Assembly (NCBI GenBank): GCA_965226215.1
Contig: CBDDCH010000002.1
Location: forward strand, 1,798,001 to 1,862,000
Origin: G963668345 sp965226215
GTDB lineage: Bacteria > Acidobacteriota > Terriglobia > Bryobacterales > UBA6623
DNA: 64,000 nt
Direction of reading: 5' to 3'
In this document: positions 53,371 to 63,093 of the stretch, in pieces
How the letters are laid out: every line of letters starts with the position of its first letter
How positions within the stretch are numbered: the stretch's first letter is position 1
Translations under genes and position numbers: made by a program
Notes under the pieces: generated by a model
Told to the model about the DNA's origin: nothing
Seen by the model: only the letters and a program-made list of their open reading frames with translations
Databases searched by the model: none

Positions 53371-55524
53371 ATGCAGAGGCCAATCAAGTACGTAGAGAAG
53401 GGCATGACGAGGGTCGCGGCGGGTATGTGGCGCGGCTTGCAGTATTTTAATCGGAAGATAGAAGCCGACCCGTCATTCAAGCCGAATTGGTCGGACAAGC
53501 CAATGCTCAAGTCGTGGGAGAAGAGTAAGCCGCCCTTGGGCTGGCCCCGGCAAACTGACTCCCTGTGCCCCAAGTGTGTCAGGGAAGCGCGTGAAAAGAT
53601 CCTCAGCGGTGAGGTGCCGTACACGGTCCTCAAGGAGAAGAAGGTCGGCGAAGTCAAGGCTACCATCTTGGAGCGAGACGGGCAGATATGGATGGTCAAG
53701 GACTGTCCCACGCACGGCCGTATCGAAGATTTGATGGCCATCGACTCGAAATTCCTGGAGCACATCGAGTCGAATTTCCCGGGTCGTGATATCCGTGCTC
53801 ACAACGACCGGGATCTTCACAATCACGGCAGTAGTACCGTTAAGTACGGTCGCGGCGCTGTGCTCACTGTCGATTTGACGAACCGCTGCAACATGATGTG
53901 CGACCCATGTTTTATGGACGCCAACCAGGTCGGCTTCGTCCATGAACTGGAATGGGACGAGATCAAAACGGTCCTTGACAATGCGCTGAAGATCAAACCT
54001 CGCCGTCAGTTGTCGGTTCAATTCTCCGGCGGCGAGCCGACGATGTCGCCGTTTTTTATCCAGGCGGTTCGCTATGCCCGCTCGATCGGATTCAACAGTG
54101 TACAGGCGGCCACCAACGGCATTGAATTCGCCAAGAACAAGAAGTTTGCCGAGGTAGCGGCCGACGCCGGCTTGCGTTATGCCTATTTGCAGTTCGACGG
54201 CATTGGGAATGCCCCTAACTCGCACCGCAAGGTCGGCAACCTCTTCGATGTCAAGCTGAAAGCCATTGAGAGCCTGCACAGTGCAGGCACCGAGGTCGTC
54301 TTGGTCACCACGTTGGTCAACAACGTGAACAACGAAGAGGTTGGGCCGATCATTGACTTCGCCCGCAACAACCCCGGCAAGATCGCCTTCATCTCTTTCC
54401 AGCCGGTGTCGTTTACCGGGCGTGACGAGGAAATTACCGACGAACGGCGGCTGCGGCAACGCTACACTCTTTCGCACCTAGCTCGTGACGTCAAATCGCA
54501 GTTAGGCATCACCGAGCCCAATCGCGACTGGTTCCCAATTTCAGTGATGTCCTCCTTCGTCGATGCGGCGGATGCCGCCCATGGGCCTGAGGCGCAATGG
54601 GGACAGGTGAACTGCGGTTGTCATCCGAACTGCGGTGTAGGGACCGCCTTGATGATCAACAAGAACACCAAGGAAATGGCGCCCGTGGCGGAGTTCATCG
54701 ACGTGCCGCAGTTTGTGCAAGACATTCGCAAGGTGACAGACTCGGGACGCTCGCCTTGGCTCAGCAACCTGCAGATGGGTTTGGCCCTACTGAAGAACTA
54801 CGACCCCTACAAGGCTCCCAGGAGCTTCGATTTGTTGGCGCTGCTCAGGAAGTTCGACAAATCGTTTGGGCTGAGTGGCAAGAACTATGGTAAGGGCGTG
54901 GCGCGTCGTAACGATCCCTGGAACTTCCTGTTTGTCGCCGGCATGTGGTTTCAGGACCTGTTCAACTACGACTTCCGGCGGACGGAAATGTGCATCATTC
55001 CCTACGGCACTCAGGAGGGCGAGATTTCCTTCTGCGCCTATAACACCGGCGTCGGCTGGCGTAACATCATTGAGAAAATGCACATGACTGCTACTTTGAG
55101 TAAATGGTACGACCAGCACGGCCGGCACAAGATTTACGCCGGTGGCCGCGCGGTCGAGGTCGATGCCCCGGCCGGCTATCTTGAGGTCAACGCCGAACAC
55201 GCAGCCCGCGAGGCTCAGCAGTCCGCGGGTCCGCAGAATGCCCGCGACGAGAAGATTCTCGAGAAGAGCAAACTGGCCGCCAGCTTAAAGGAACAGGAAC
55301 AGAGCGACGGCCACAACGGTTCCCAGGGCGTCAGCAACGGGAATGGCAACGGCAAGAACGCGATCCTCTCGCCGGAAGAGGAGGCCCGCTTGCTCAAGAT
55401 GTACCGCGAGCAGGTACTCAAAGAAAAGCCCGCTCCGAAATTAGTCAAGATCGGCGGGCCGATCGGAAAAGACACCGCAGCCGAGCCGCAAGAACAGCCG
55501 CTTGCCGGTTGCAGCGGAGATTGA
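53371..55524 (+). CDS. Radical SAM protein resembling tetraether/membrane-spanning lipid synthase (Tes-like)
   Basis: The 717-residue protein starts at ATG 53371 after GAGGAG. An N-terminal Cys pair and small domain (SLCPKCVREAREKIL, DGQIWMVKDCPTHGRIEDLM) precedes the radical SAM core with the cluster motif NRCNMMCDPCF (Cx3Cx2C), QFSGGEPTMSPFFIQAVRYA and AATNGIEFAKNKKF. A Cys-rich VNCGCHPNCGVGTALMINK and EFIDVPQFVQDI follow. This order matches the MJ0619/Tes family, which joins lipid tails by carbon-carbon bonds. Acidobacteriota are known for iso-diabolic acid and branched tetraethers. The C-terminal 150 residues, with an Asn/Gly-rich linker, are an extension. The substrate assignment is inference. 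Confidence 0.8.
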   Translation: MQRPIKYVEKGMTRVAAGMWRGLQYFNRKIEADPSFKPNWSDKPMLKSWEKSKPPLGWPRQTDSLCPKCVREAREKILSGEVPYTVLKEKKVGEVKATILERDGQIWMVKDCPTHGRIEDLMAIDSKFLEHIESNFPGRDIRAHNDRDLHNHGSSTVKYGRGAVLTVDLTNRCNMMCDPCFMDANQVGFVHELEWDEIKTVLDNALKIKPRRQLSVQFSGGEPTMSPFFIQAVRYARSIGFNSVQAATNGIEFAKNKKFAEVAADAGLRYAYLQFDGIGNAPNSHRKVGNLFDVKLKAIESLHSAGTEVVLVTTLVNNVNNEEVGPIIDFARNNPGKIAFISFQPVSFTGRDEEITDERRLRQRYTLSHLARDVKSQLGITEPNRDWFPISVMSSFVDAADAAHGPEAQWGQVNCGCHPNCGVGTALMINKNTKEMAPVAEFIDVPQFVQDIRKVTDSGRSPWLSNLQMGLALLKNYDPYKAPRSFDLLALLRKFDKSFGLSGKNYGKGVARRNDPWNFLFVAGMWFQDLFNYDFRRTEMCIIPYGTQEGEISFCAYNTGVGWRNIIEKMHMTATLSKWYDQHGRHKIYAGGRAVEVDAPAGYLEVNAEHAAREAQQSAGPQNARDEKILEKSKLAASLKEQEQSDGHNGSQGVSNGNGNGKNAILSPEEEARLLKMYREQVLKEKPAPKLVKIGGPIGKDTAAEPQEQPLAGCSGD

Positions 55525-55566
55525 GTTTCACTTTAGGCCACCTTAGGCCGCCAATTCCCGCTCAGG

Positions 55567-55596
55567 CCCGCCCCTAACCGGGCGGGTTTCTTGTTT
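55567..55596 (+). terminator. Rho-independent terminator
   Basis: CCCGCCC (55567-55573) and GGGCGGG (55580-55586) form a perfect 7-bp GC stem with a 6-base loop, followed by TTTCTTGTTT. It lies about 40 bp after the radical SAM stop codon. Confidence 0.8.
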
Positions 55597-55600
55597 CCGG

Positions 55601-55618
55601 CCCCCCCCCCCCCCCCCC
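55601..55618. repeat. Run of 18 C
   Basis: An uninterrupted C tract directly after the terminator of the radical SAM gene. It is not in a recognised gene. Confidence 0.9.
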
Positions 55619-55881
55619 TAAACAGCCTGCTGAAAAGAGGGCCGGACCGCCACGGAACAGCCAATTTAAGCGCGACGCTGAAGGAAGAATCAGCAATTTA
55701 CAAGCCTTTAACCAACGAAGCTGGGGTGTAAAAATCATCTTTCTGCACCCTGCGAAGACGGTCCCCGCCGACAGCATAAGTATACCGCACGACCCAATCC
55801 ACAGAGGCCCTTCGAGACGTTTCTAATCCGGGTTTGTATTAACGGTTGCTTTGACAAGCTGGACACACCAGCAACCGACGA

Positions 55882-55934
<53 letters not shown>

Positions 55935-56134
55935 CAAAAGGTAATAGGGTACGACTTAAGCAGTATTAGGCAAAGATGCTCGCTTCTATTACTTCTATTA
56001 CCCCCGAGGGCGACCTGTCTTAAGAGATGGCAACTAGACACAATGACACAAAATTGAAACCAATTTACCAGTGACTTTCTGGTACCGAGGGTGATAAATT
56101 CCAGTTAGGCCTCCGCCCGTAAGGAGCAGAATAA

Positions 56135-57329
56135 ATGTCGGCACGAACGCTAATCGCGACTACAACCCTGGGTCTCTTAAGGCAAATTGTAATTTTCATC
56201 GCTCTGCTGTCACTATTAGGATCGGAGCTAGCGAAGGCCCAGACTGTTCTTCTGGAGGATGGTTTCGAAGATTCCTTGGATCCAGGCACCGTTTTCCCGG
56301 ATGGCACCACAGTCGTTCCGGGAATTCCGCAGACGAGCTTTGCTAACTGGAACGTTGTCGAAGGCAGTGTCGACTTGCTGGGCGCGGGTGAATTCGAAAA
56401 CCTTTGTACCGGCCCGGGAGGCGCCGTGCAGTGCGTTGACCTTGACGGCACAATCTTTCCACCTGGCATACCCGCCGGTGGGAAGATGGAGACGAAGGTT
56501 TTGTTCAACCTGTCAATAGGGATGTTTCGACGGATGTTTGATCTCGCGGGGAATCAACGCGGCTTTGCCGATGCCGATGCCGATACCACCACGGTGTCGG
56601 TGGGGAGCCTTCTTAGTGAAAGCTTAACGTTGGAGCCGAACGCTCCCTTCCAAACGTATATGTTCGAGTTCTTTGTCGCCACACCGACCGCGGCAAAAAT
56701 CGTTATTGATCACACCGAGTCCGACGATGGGGGGGGACAATATCGGTAATCTTCTGGACAACGTCAAGCTGATTCAGTTAACGGAGTCGCCGAAAGGGCT
56801 GATCGAGGGCGCCATCACGGAGGTGAGCGCTACCCAGGCGGCGATCGAGGCCAGTTTCGGCGTCGGGGAGTGGGAGGAAGCGATCGGGAGTCTCGATGAG
56901 GCCATCGCTCGCCTGAATTCCAGCCTGCTCAGCTTCCCGGCAGGCGATCCTTCCCGCCTTCTTGGGGAAGATTGTGACGTGGGGAAGGAGTTCTTTAAGG
57001 CCTTGGAACGCGCTGTGGAGGTGATCTTCGAGGCCATCGATGATGGCGGGATCTCTGATAGCGACATCCTGGCGGACCTGGAGAGTATCGTCGTAGGGGA
57101 GATTCTAGAGGCCGCCAATGGCGTCGCCGCGACCGCCATTGAGGACGCCACAGCCGCCGACGGAGACCCAAACGATATTGACCAGGCTGAGTTTCACTTC
57201 GACATGGCCGAGCTGCAGACGGCAGACGGTGTCTCCGTCGGCATCGCAGCCCTGATGTTTTTCGACAAAGCCGTGGAATCGTTCGAAGAGGCTTGGCGGA
57301 GTGCCCGTGAGGCAGTGGGGGCATGTTGA
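56135..57329 (+). pseudogene. Secreted DUF642/lectin-like protein, frameshifted in a G tract
   Basis: From ATG 56135 a signal peptide (MSARTLIATTTLGLLRQIVI, then FIALLSLLGSELAKAQ) leads into a beta-rich domain: LLEDGFEDSLDPGTVFPDGT, ANWNVVEGSVDLLG and PFQTYMFEFFVATPTAAKIV. The frame ends shortly after eight G (56729-56736); with seven it continues DDGGDNIGNLLDNVKLIQL into a helical C-terminus of about 190 residues with Asp/Ala-rich repeats. The domain resembles choice-of-anchor or carbohydrate-binding proteins exported by bacteria. The one-base excess is either a real phase change or a sequencing error. Confidence 0.78.
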
Positions 57330-57734
57330 CCTCCTGGTCGGCGGTAAACGCTCGGACCTGACTAACAACGGACTCCAGCGTCTGGTTGACAACGTCAATT
57401 GTCCCGTCCATCGCGGGATCACGGTTCTAACTAGCCAAGGGCTGCGAGCGTGAGCGAGCGGTGCAGAGATGACGCCGCTCAGCACGAATGAATCCGCATC
57501 CGCCCCAACACCCACCGAACGAGAACAAAGTTCTCGTTCCTACGCGCATAGCGGCCTAAGGGCTTTCACGAAGGTCTAGCTTTGCGCTCGGTGGTGTAAA
57601 ATACCCTTCAGATTCACGCCAACAGATCGCTGCCGCGAGTCGAGCACGTTGTGCCGGCCCCGTGGGCTGTTGCATTGAAGGCTGGCCGGTTCGCACAGCC
57701 GGAGGGCCTGGAGCGGGTCGAGTGCCGCTGATTC
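57330..57734. repeat. Intergenic region with an inverted dispersed repeat
   Basis: The stretch 57424-57505 (TTCTAACTAGCCAAGGGCT, GAGCGAGCGGTGCAGAGATG, ACGCCGCTCAGCACG) is an inverted, internally deleted copy of 37783-37891. No gene is recognised. The sensor-kinase promoter should lie in the right half. Confidence 0.6.
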
Positions 57735-59426
57735 ATGCCGACCGTTACCTTTAGCGGAGAAATCGCTCTCCGAAGTCGTCGGTTCTCTCACCTCGCCGTT
57801 CTCCGTCTGCTGCTCGGGCTGGGCTACCTTTTGGTGGAGGCTCCCATTGACCGGGGCGCAGGCGCATTCAAAATTGGAGCCGCCGGTCTGTTCGTCTTGT
57901 ATGGGGCCCTGATCCTAGCCTATCGGTCTCGTGCTCAAGTTCGAAATCTTGCCCTTGCTATTCAATTTATTGATCTGATTCTCGCTGTTGCCCTGGTCGG
58001 ACTCTCCGGCGCGGGTGGCGTCGCGTTCCCACTTCTCTTCTTCTATTTCCTGCTGACCGAGAGCGTGCTGCTGCACGGAGCGCGCGAGGTTTTGGCGGTC
58101 ACTACCTTAAGCCTGTTCTTCTACACCGCCTGGATCACGGGCGGCCCGACGACGACTTTTCGCTTTTCCTACGGGTCGTTCGCGTTTTTGTTGGTCGTTG
58201 GCACCGCCCTGGTCTACTACTTCTCGGACCAGATTTATCGTAAGGAACGGCGTATTGCAAGCATTTTGCGGGAGGCGGCGGGCGAGAGCGAGGCCGAGAT
58301 GGTGCGCGCGGTGGAAGCCGCTCTGGAGCAATTGGCGGAGTGGCGCCACTGTTCGCGAGCCATTCTCGCGTTTTGGGATACGACGCTCGAATATGACGCC
58401 ATCTGTCAATACCCGCCGACCCGGTCGCCCACGGAAGATCCACCCGAGCGTTTCGAAGCCGGCCGCTAATGGGCAAGCCTACGGGCGAAGCGATTGGACT
58501 TGTATGTGAACAGCGTTTCCATGGTTGGTCGGGACGGAAAGCCCGCCGCCCGCGAGTTTAACGTTCACCCGTACTTGATCCAAAAATTCGAGATCTACAA
58601 CGCACTGAGCTGTGGCTTGCTGGACGGCGAGCAAGCAATCGGCCGACTGCTGCTAATTAACAGTGTTTCTCAGGTTCGGCGCTCGGACTGGAAGCGCCTG
58701 CGCGAGGTGGCGCCCTACTTTCGAGAGGTGGTTCGTCACTTGCTGGTGGTCAGAAATACCGAACACGAAGCCTACGAGCGAGAGCGGGGCAGAATCGCCC
58801 AGGACCTTCACGACGGTCCGCTGCAAAGCATCATTAGTTTCGAAATGCGGCTGGAGATCATTCGTAAACTGCTCCAGCGCGACGTTAAGGCCGGAACCCT
58901 CGATTTGGAATCCCTGCAACAGTTTTCCCGCAACCTCGTGGCCGAGATGCGCGCGTTTGCGCAGCGGGCCAGACCGTTGGAACATACCGACGCTTCTCTG
59001 ATGGCCTCGACGCGTCGGTTGGTGGAGGGCTTTCAACGCGAAAGCGGTGTCTCGGTGACGGTGGCGGGCGGCGAGCACGGCGACTTCAATTTGCGCGGCA
59101 AACTGAGTGCTGAGATCTTGCAGGTTCTTAGGGAGGCACTCCACAACGTTTACAAGCATGCCGAAGCGACCCACGTAGTGCTCTCATTTGAGAAGCGAGG
59201 CGCCGACCTGCAGATTGGAGTCGATGACAACGGTCGGGGTTTCTCCTTTGGCGGGAGCTACAGCCTGGAGGAGCTCGATCTTCTTCGCATAGGTCCACGC
59301 AGCATCAAACAGCGCGTACGAGCGCTTGGAGGAGACTTGACCCTCGAATCGAACCCGGGGCACGGCTCGAACATGCGCGTCGCCATACCTCTCTACCAGT
59401 ACACCAAGGAGAACAGGCAACCCTAG
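57735..59426 (+). pseudogene. Membrane histidine kinase (HisKA_3 type), interrupted by TAA
   Basis: One reading frame runs from ATG 57735 to TAG 59426 apart from TAA at 58467-58469. Residues 20-170 form about six membrane helices; a GAF-like domain follows, with the stop inside it between FEAGR and WASLRAKRLDLYVNSVSM. The C-terminal half has the NarL-partner H-box RIAQDLHDGPLQSIISFEMR and an HATPase_c domain (ILQVLREALHNVYKHAEATH, VDDNGRGFSF). A Glu codon would fit at the stop. The downstream piece could start at TTG 58494 as a soluble kinase. No response regulator is adjacent. Confidence 0.85.
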
Positions 59427-59495
59427 AGTTGTCCGTCGGGCTGGGCCCAGGGCCGAATTTCGCGGCGACTCGTCGGCGGGTCCTCGAATCTCGGT

Positions 59496-61187
59496 TTGGC
59501 TGCACGTTTCTCCCTCTACCTTCGTCAGCAGTGTTTGGGGAAGCTGCGCCTGGTTAGATTACTTTTGGTGCTTGTTACCCTTGCGGGAGCCGCCTGGGGT
59601 GACGATGCCGAACGTCTGTTCAACAAGGGCCGTAAAGCGGCCCGAGCGGGAAGAGATGTTGAGGCCTACGTTTTTTTTCAACGCGCTCGAGCGAGCAACC
59701 CGACTGAGCGGAGGTACTCTCGGGCAGCGGCCGCTATCCAGCCGCGGGCGGCACAGACGTTAGCCGCTTTCGGGCGATTCGACGCGGCGCTGGCGCTCGA
59801 GCCCCACAACAGCTATCTGCTCGCTCGGGTACGCGCTGAGGGCGGAACGCCCTCGGCTGAGTTGACCGAAGCCACCAAGCCCCCGCGGCGACAGCTAAGG
59901 CCACCCATCGAGATTGAGCACCAAGCAAAGCGCACAAGTTTCCAGCTGAAGGGCAGCCCGCGGACGCTCTATGAGACGGTGCTTCGCGAATTCGGAATCG
60001 ACGTCCTATTCGACCAAGATTTTGATGGGGATAGTGAAGTTCGCTTTAAGCTCGACGACTGTGACTTTCAACAGGCCATCCTGGCCCTTAACCATATCGC
60101 GAACGCCATAGTTGTTCCCGTTCACAGCAAGTTACTGCTGGTCGCCGACGATACGACAGCGAAGCGGTCCGAGCTTGAACCGATGGTGGTTGTCACCATC
60201 CCCATCCCGGACGCTCTGGGTCGCGAGGAAGCGACGCAACTCGCCCAGGGAGTCCAGCAGGTTCTCGACATCAAACGCATGCAGCTGGACACCGTCCGTC
60301 AACAGGTGGTGATCCGCGACACCGTCTTTCGCACCCGCATGGCACAGGCGCTTTATCAGCATCTAGCGAAGCCCCGAGCGGAGGTCGTCGTTGACGTTGA
60401 GCTCATAACCGTTAGCGAGTCCCGGCAAGTCGATTTCGGCGTGGGTCTTCCCACCGCCTTCCCCGTTAGCAACTTCAGTACCGTCTTCCAAAACATGCCG
60501 CCAACGCTGGGGTCAGTCCCATTGCTGGGTCTGGGTGGTGGCAACACTGTCTTTGGCATCGGCATAGCAACAGCCAATCTGATCGCACGCTTGACTGCCG
60601 GCAAGGGCCGCACGCTTTCCCGTTTTCAGTTGCGCTCCACGAGCTGGTTCCCCGCGACCCTCAGTATCGGTGAGAGGTTTCCGATTATCAATGCGAGCTT
60701 CTCGCCGATTCTCTCTACACAGGCGATAGACGATTCCATTGCGGACCGTGCTTTTCGCCAGCCTATCCCGTCCTTCACCTTCGAAGATTTGGGATTGATC
60801 TTTAACATCACCCCCCATGTGCACAGCACCCACGAGATCTCGTTGGAGATCGAACTCGAGGTCAAAGCCCTGGCGGGAAGTAGTGTGAATGACGTCCCGA
60901 TCATCTCGAATAGCCAATTCAAGTCCTATATTCGGCTCCGCGAAGCTGAAGTGGCGGTCGTGACAGGCATGGCCATGTTCCAGCAGAGCCGCACCCGCTC
61001 GGGGCTAGCGTGGTTGTCCGAGATTCCCCTGATCGGACCGCTTTTTGGCGATGAGACCCGGCGGTACGACCGAACGGACCTGATAGTAACCGTGAAGCCG
61101 CGGATTGTACGATTGCCACCGGCAGCACTCTCTCCCTCGCTGGTATTACGCTACGGCCCCGAACAACGCCCTTTGCCCGCCCTGTGA
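59496..61187 (+). CDS. Secretin-domain outer membrane protein (GspD/PilQ-like)
   Basis: The protein has up to 563 residues; internal starts just before the signal peptide LRLVRLLLVLVTLAGAAWG are possible. A short TPR-like region (NKGRKAARAGRDVEAYVFFQ) and a secretin N-domain (LKGSPRTLYETVLREFGIDV) precede the secretin domain: RAEVVVDVELITVSESRQVD, FEDLGLIFNITPHVHSTHEI and the C-terminal GLAWLSEIPLIGPLFGDETR. Secretins form multimeric outer membrane channels for type II secretion or type IV pili. It is a stand-alone copy with no gsp/pil neighbours and may be an orphan secretin of a kind found in Acidobacteriota. Confidence 0.88.
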   Translation: MAARFSLYLRQQCLGKLRLVRLLLVLVTLAGAAWGDDAERLFNKGRKAARAGRDVEAYVFFQRARASNPTERRYSRAAAAIQPRAAQTLAAFGRFDAALALEPHNSYLLARVRAEGGTPSAELTEATKPPRRQLRPPIEIEHQAKRTSFQLKGSPRTLYETVLREFGIDVLFDQDFDGDSEVRFKLDDCDFQQAILALNHIANAIVVPVHSKLLLVADDTTAKRSELEPMVVVTIPIPDALGREEATQLAQGVQQVLDIKRMQLDTVRQQVVIRDTVFRTRMAQALYQHLAKPRAEVVVDVELITVSESRQVDFGVGLPTAFPVSNFSTVFQNMPPTLGSVPLLGLGGGNTVFGIGIATANLIARLTAGKGRTLSRFQLRSTSWFPATLSIGERFPIINASFSPILSTQAIDDSIADRAFRQPIPSFTFEDLGLIFNITPHVHSTHEISLEIELEVKALAGSSVNDVPIISNSQFKSYIRLREAEVAVVTGMAMFQQSRTRSGLAWLSEIPLIGPLFGDETRRYDRTDLIVTVKPRIVRLPPAALSPSLVLRYGPEQRPLPAL

Positions 61188-61280
61188 GGCGCCTGTGGCG
61201 GACACGGCCGGCGCCCCTTTCCCAGATCGATCAATCGCTGAGTGAGAAAAACCTCAGTCAGACTGGTCCGGGCAACTGAC

Positions 61281-61457
61281 TAGTGCTTGGTTGCCTAAAT
61301 TCAGGATAGGTTATAGGCGGACAATCCCTGGACCGCTCCCTCACGGTCGCGGCTCGGAAGACTCTGCGAACAAACCACTTCCGGGCCAGACGGACGATCG
61401 TATGGTCCTTCGGGAAAGGGCTTTTCAAATAACGCGAACTTTTGCAACCAAGCACTA
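61281..61457. repeat. 177-bp MITE, copy C
   Basis: The arms CTAGTGCTTGGTTGC (from 61280) and GCAACCAAGCACTAG are a perfect inverted match, so this copy best defines the element. The interior agrees with copies A and B. TA flanks are consistent with mobilisation by an IS630/mariner-type transposase, and the first five bases (TAGTG) match the IS630 at 28673. Confidence 0.92.
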
Positions 61458-61509
61458 GCCCGGAAATCTCACGAGGGTTCGGATGGCCGGGGTTGAACGA
61501 ACGTTATTG

Positions 61510-61539
61510 GTAGGGGCCGACACGGTGGTCGGCCCCTAC
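61510..61539. repeat. Perfect hairpin between genes
   Basis: GTAGGGGCCGAC and GTCGGCCCCTAC form a perfect 12-bp stem with a 6-base loop. The same GTAGGGGC motif is part of other dispersed repeats here. It may be a repeat rather than a terminator, since no T-run follows. Confidence 0.65.
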
Positions 61540-61608
61540 GAGAACAACGGGTCTAGTGGCGCAGCGGCGAAATTTGTGGGGAAAGTGGGCCAGTTCGAAC
61601 CCCAAGAA

Positions 61609-62574
61609 TCAAGTGGGTCCGCCGTCGGCGTAGGCCTTCAAGAACTGGTGACTCTTTGTGACCGCGTCGCTGACCGACATGATGCCGCCAAAAGCCTGGT
61701 GGACTGTGACGTAGCCGTGATATCCGATCGCGTAGAGGCCTTCGAAGACACTGTCGAAATCCACGCCGCCCGTGTCCCAGATGCCGATGTGATCAACGGG
61801 AACACGTCCTTGGGTCCACGTGGTTAGCGTGGCTTCGGCATCCGGGTTGAGACGATGGTTTTGCACATATACGTTGAAGATATAAGCCGCCAGGCGCTTA
61901 ATCGTTTCCGGCCCGTAGTTCTGTCCGGCCACCATCCAATTGGCCGGCTCATAGATGATTCCAAAGTTTGCACGGCCGACAGCTCTAAGCACACGCTCCG
62001 AGCCGTCGACGCTTTCAAACAGGCTGGCGCAATGCGCTTGATGGGCGAGGCGAATGTTTCTCTCGGCAGCTTCGTCGGACGCTTTCCGTGCCCACTCGAT
62101 GTCCTCATCCTTTTTCATGCAAATGCGGATAAGATCAGCTCCGAGAGTCTCAGCCAGATCGAGATAGGGCGTGATGTTACGCAACCCGTCGGGACCACGC
62201 TCATCATTGCGGGGTACGGCGAAGTCGCCCGTAACCATTGAAACGGCCAGCCCGCTCCGACCGATCTTCTCGGCCGCCTCCTTGACTCTTTCTCCTGGTG
62301 TATGAACCCCCAACTGGGAAGCGCGCATACACATCGCCTGATAGCCGACCGACTTGGCGAGGGAGATCAGTTCGTCAAGGGTCATCTCCGACTTTTCTTT
62401 GTTGTGGAAAGATTCGGCAACGCGAACCGAGAGTGACAGCTTCATGGCGATTTTAGACCGCGGAGGGCCTGTGTCTTGCTCATTTGGGGCCGAACAGGCT
62501 TCGCCCAAACCGATTGCGCTCAGCCCTACCGTGGCGCCAAGAAAGTCCCTGCGGCTTGATCTTTGGCTCGTCAT
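61609..62574 (-). CDS. Tat-exported sugar phosphate isomerase/epimerase-like protein
   Basis: The 321-residue protein begins MTSQRSSRRDFLGATVGLSA, a twin-arginine signal (SRRDFLG), with an LGEAC lipobox-like site. The mature part is a TIM barrel of the AP-endonuclease-2 family: ISLAKSVGYQAMCMRASQLG, RNITPYLDLAETLGADLIRI, IRLAHQAHCASLFES, FGIIYEPANWMVAG and GYVTVHQAFGG. The substrate is unknown; exported members are common in Acidobacteriota and Planctomycetes. It is distinct from the cytoplasmic relative at 50086-51078. Confidence 0.9.
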   Translation of the reverse strand: MTSQRSSRRDFLGATVGLSAIGLGEACSAPNEQDTGPPRSKIAMKLSLSVRVAESFHNKEKSEMTLDELISLAKSVGYQAMCMRASQLGVHTPGERVKEAAEKIGRSGLAVSMVTGDFAVPRNDERGPDGLRNITPYLDLAETLGADLIRICMKKDEDIEWARKASDEAAERNIRLAHQAHCASLFESVDGSERVLRAVGRANFGIIYEPANWMVAGQNYGPETIKRLAAYIFNVYVQNHRLNPDAEATLTTWTQGRVPVDHIGIWDTGGVDFDSVFEGLYAIGYHGYVTVHQAFGGIMSVSDAVTKSHQFLKAYADGGPT

Positions 62575-62829
62575 TCGCAGCTCCCGCTGGTTGGGTAGAT
62601 TCGCAGTTCGGGCTAGGACATGACACTACCACGAAGGAACCGACTGACCGTGAATCATCTTGCCCGCCACGCTTGGTTATTTGGCGTCCGAGATCACTTT
62701 GTTCAGAAGTCACCCCGAAAACTAGCCTTATGAACCTCGTCCCGTACCCGGGCCTGTAGCGCAGAGCTCGAAGAGACCCGCGGCCGTTCGCTCATCCCGA
62801 GTATCGCGAAACGCCGCGCAATCGTCATC

Positions 62830-63072
62830 CTAGCGCTGGAAGCGGATGGACTGGAGCATCTTCGGAAAGGTTCCCTGTTGCCCTTGGGCAAATTGCCGGT
62901 CCGGCGCCACGAACACCACGTAGAACAAACCCTCGGGCCGCGCTACGGTCACGAGCAGGTTCCGTTCCACTCCGCCATAAGGAGAATTCCCCAAGAGAGT
63001 GACCCCCAAGCCGCGACTGCCCGCGACCCGCACACCGAGCACACGGTCGTCGATTCGCAGGCTTCGATTCAT
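62830..63072 (-). pseudogene. C-terminal fragment of a secreted peptidase-like protein
   Basis: The 80-residue frame reads LGNSPYGGVERNLLVTVARP, then EGLFYVVFVAPDRQFAQGQQ and FPKMLQSIRF. This pattern is the C-terminal tail found in M48-type metallopeptidase proteins and relatives. The catalytic part is missing, and the fragment follows directly on the cytochrome-domain gene. It is probably a remnant. Confidence 0.55.
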
Positions 63073-63093
63073 TGCCTGAAGTTGAGCAATGAG

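Noticed and set aside
61560..61615. Possible tRNA, suggested by GTTCGAACCCC
   Set aside because: No cloverleaf or acceptor stem could be built around it, and no other tRNA or rRNA signature was seen.
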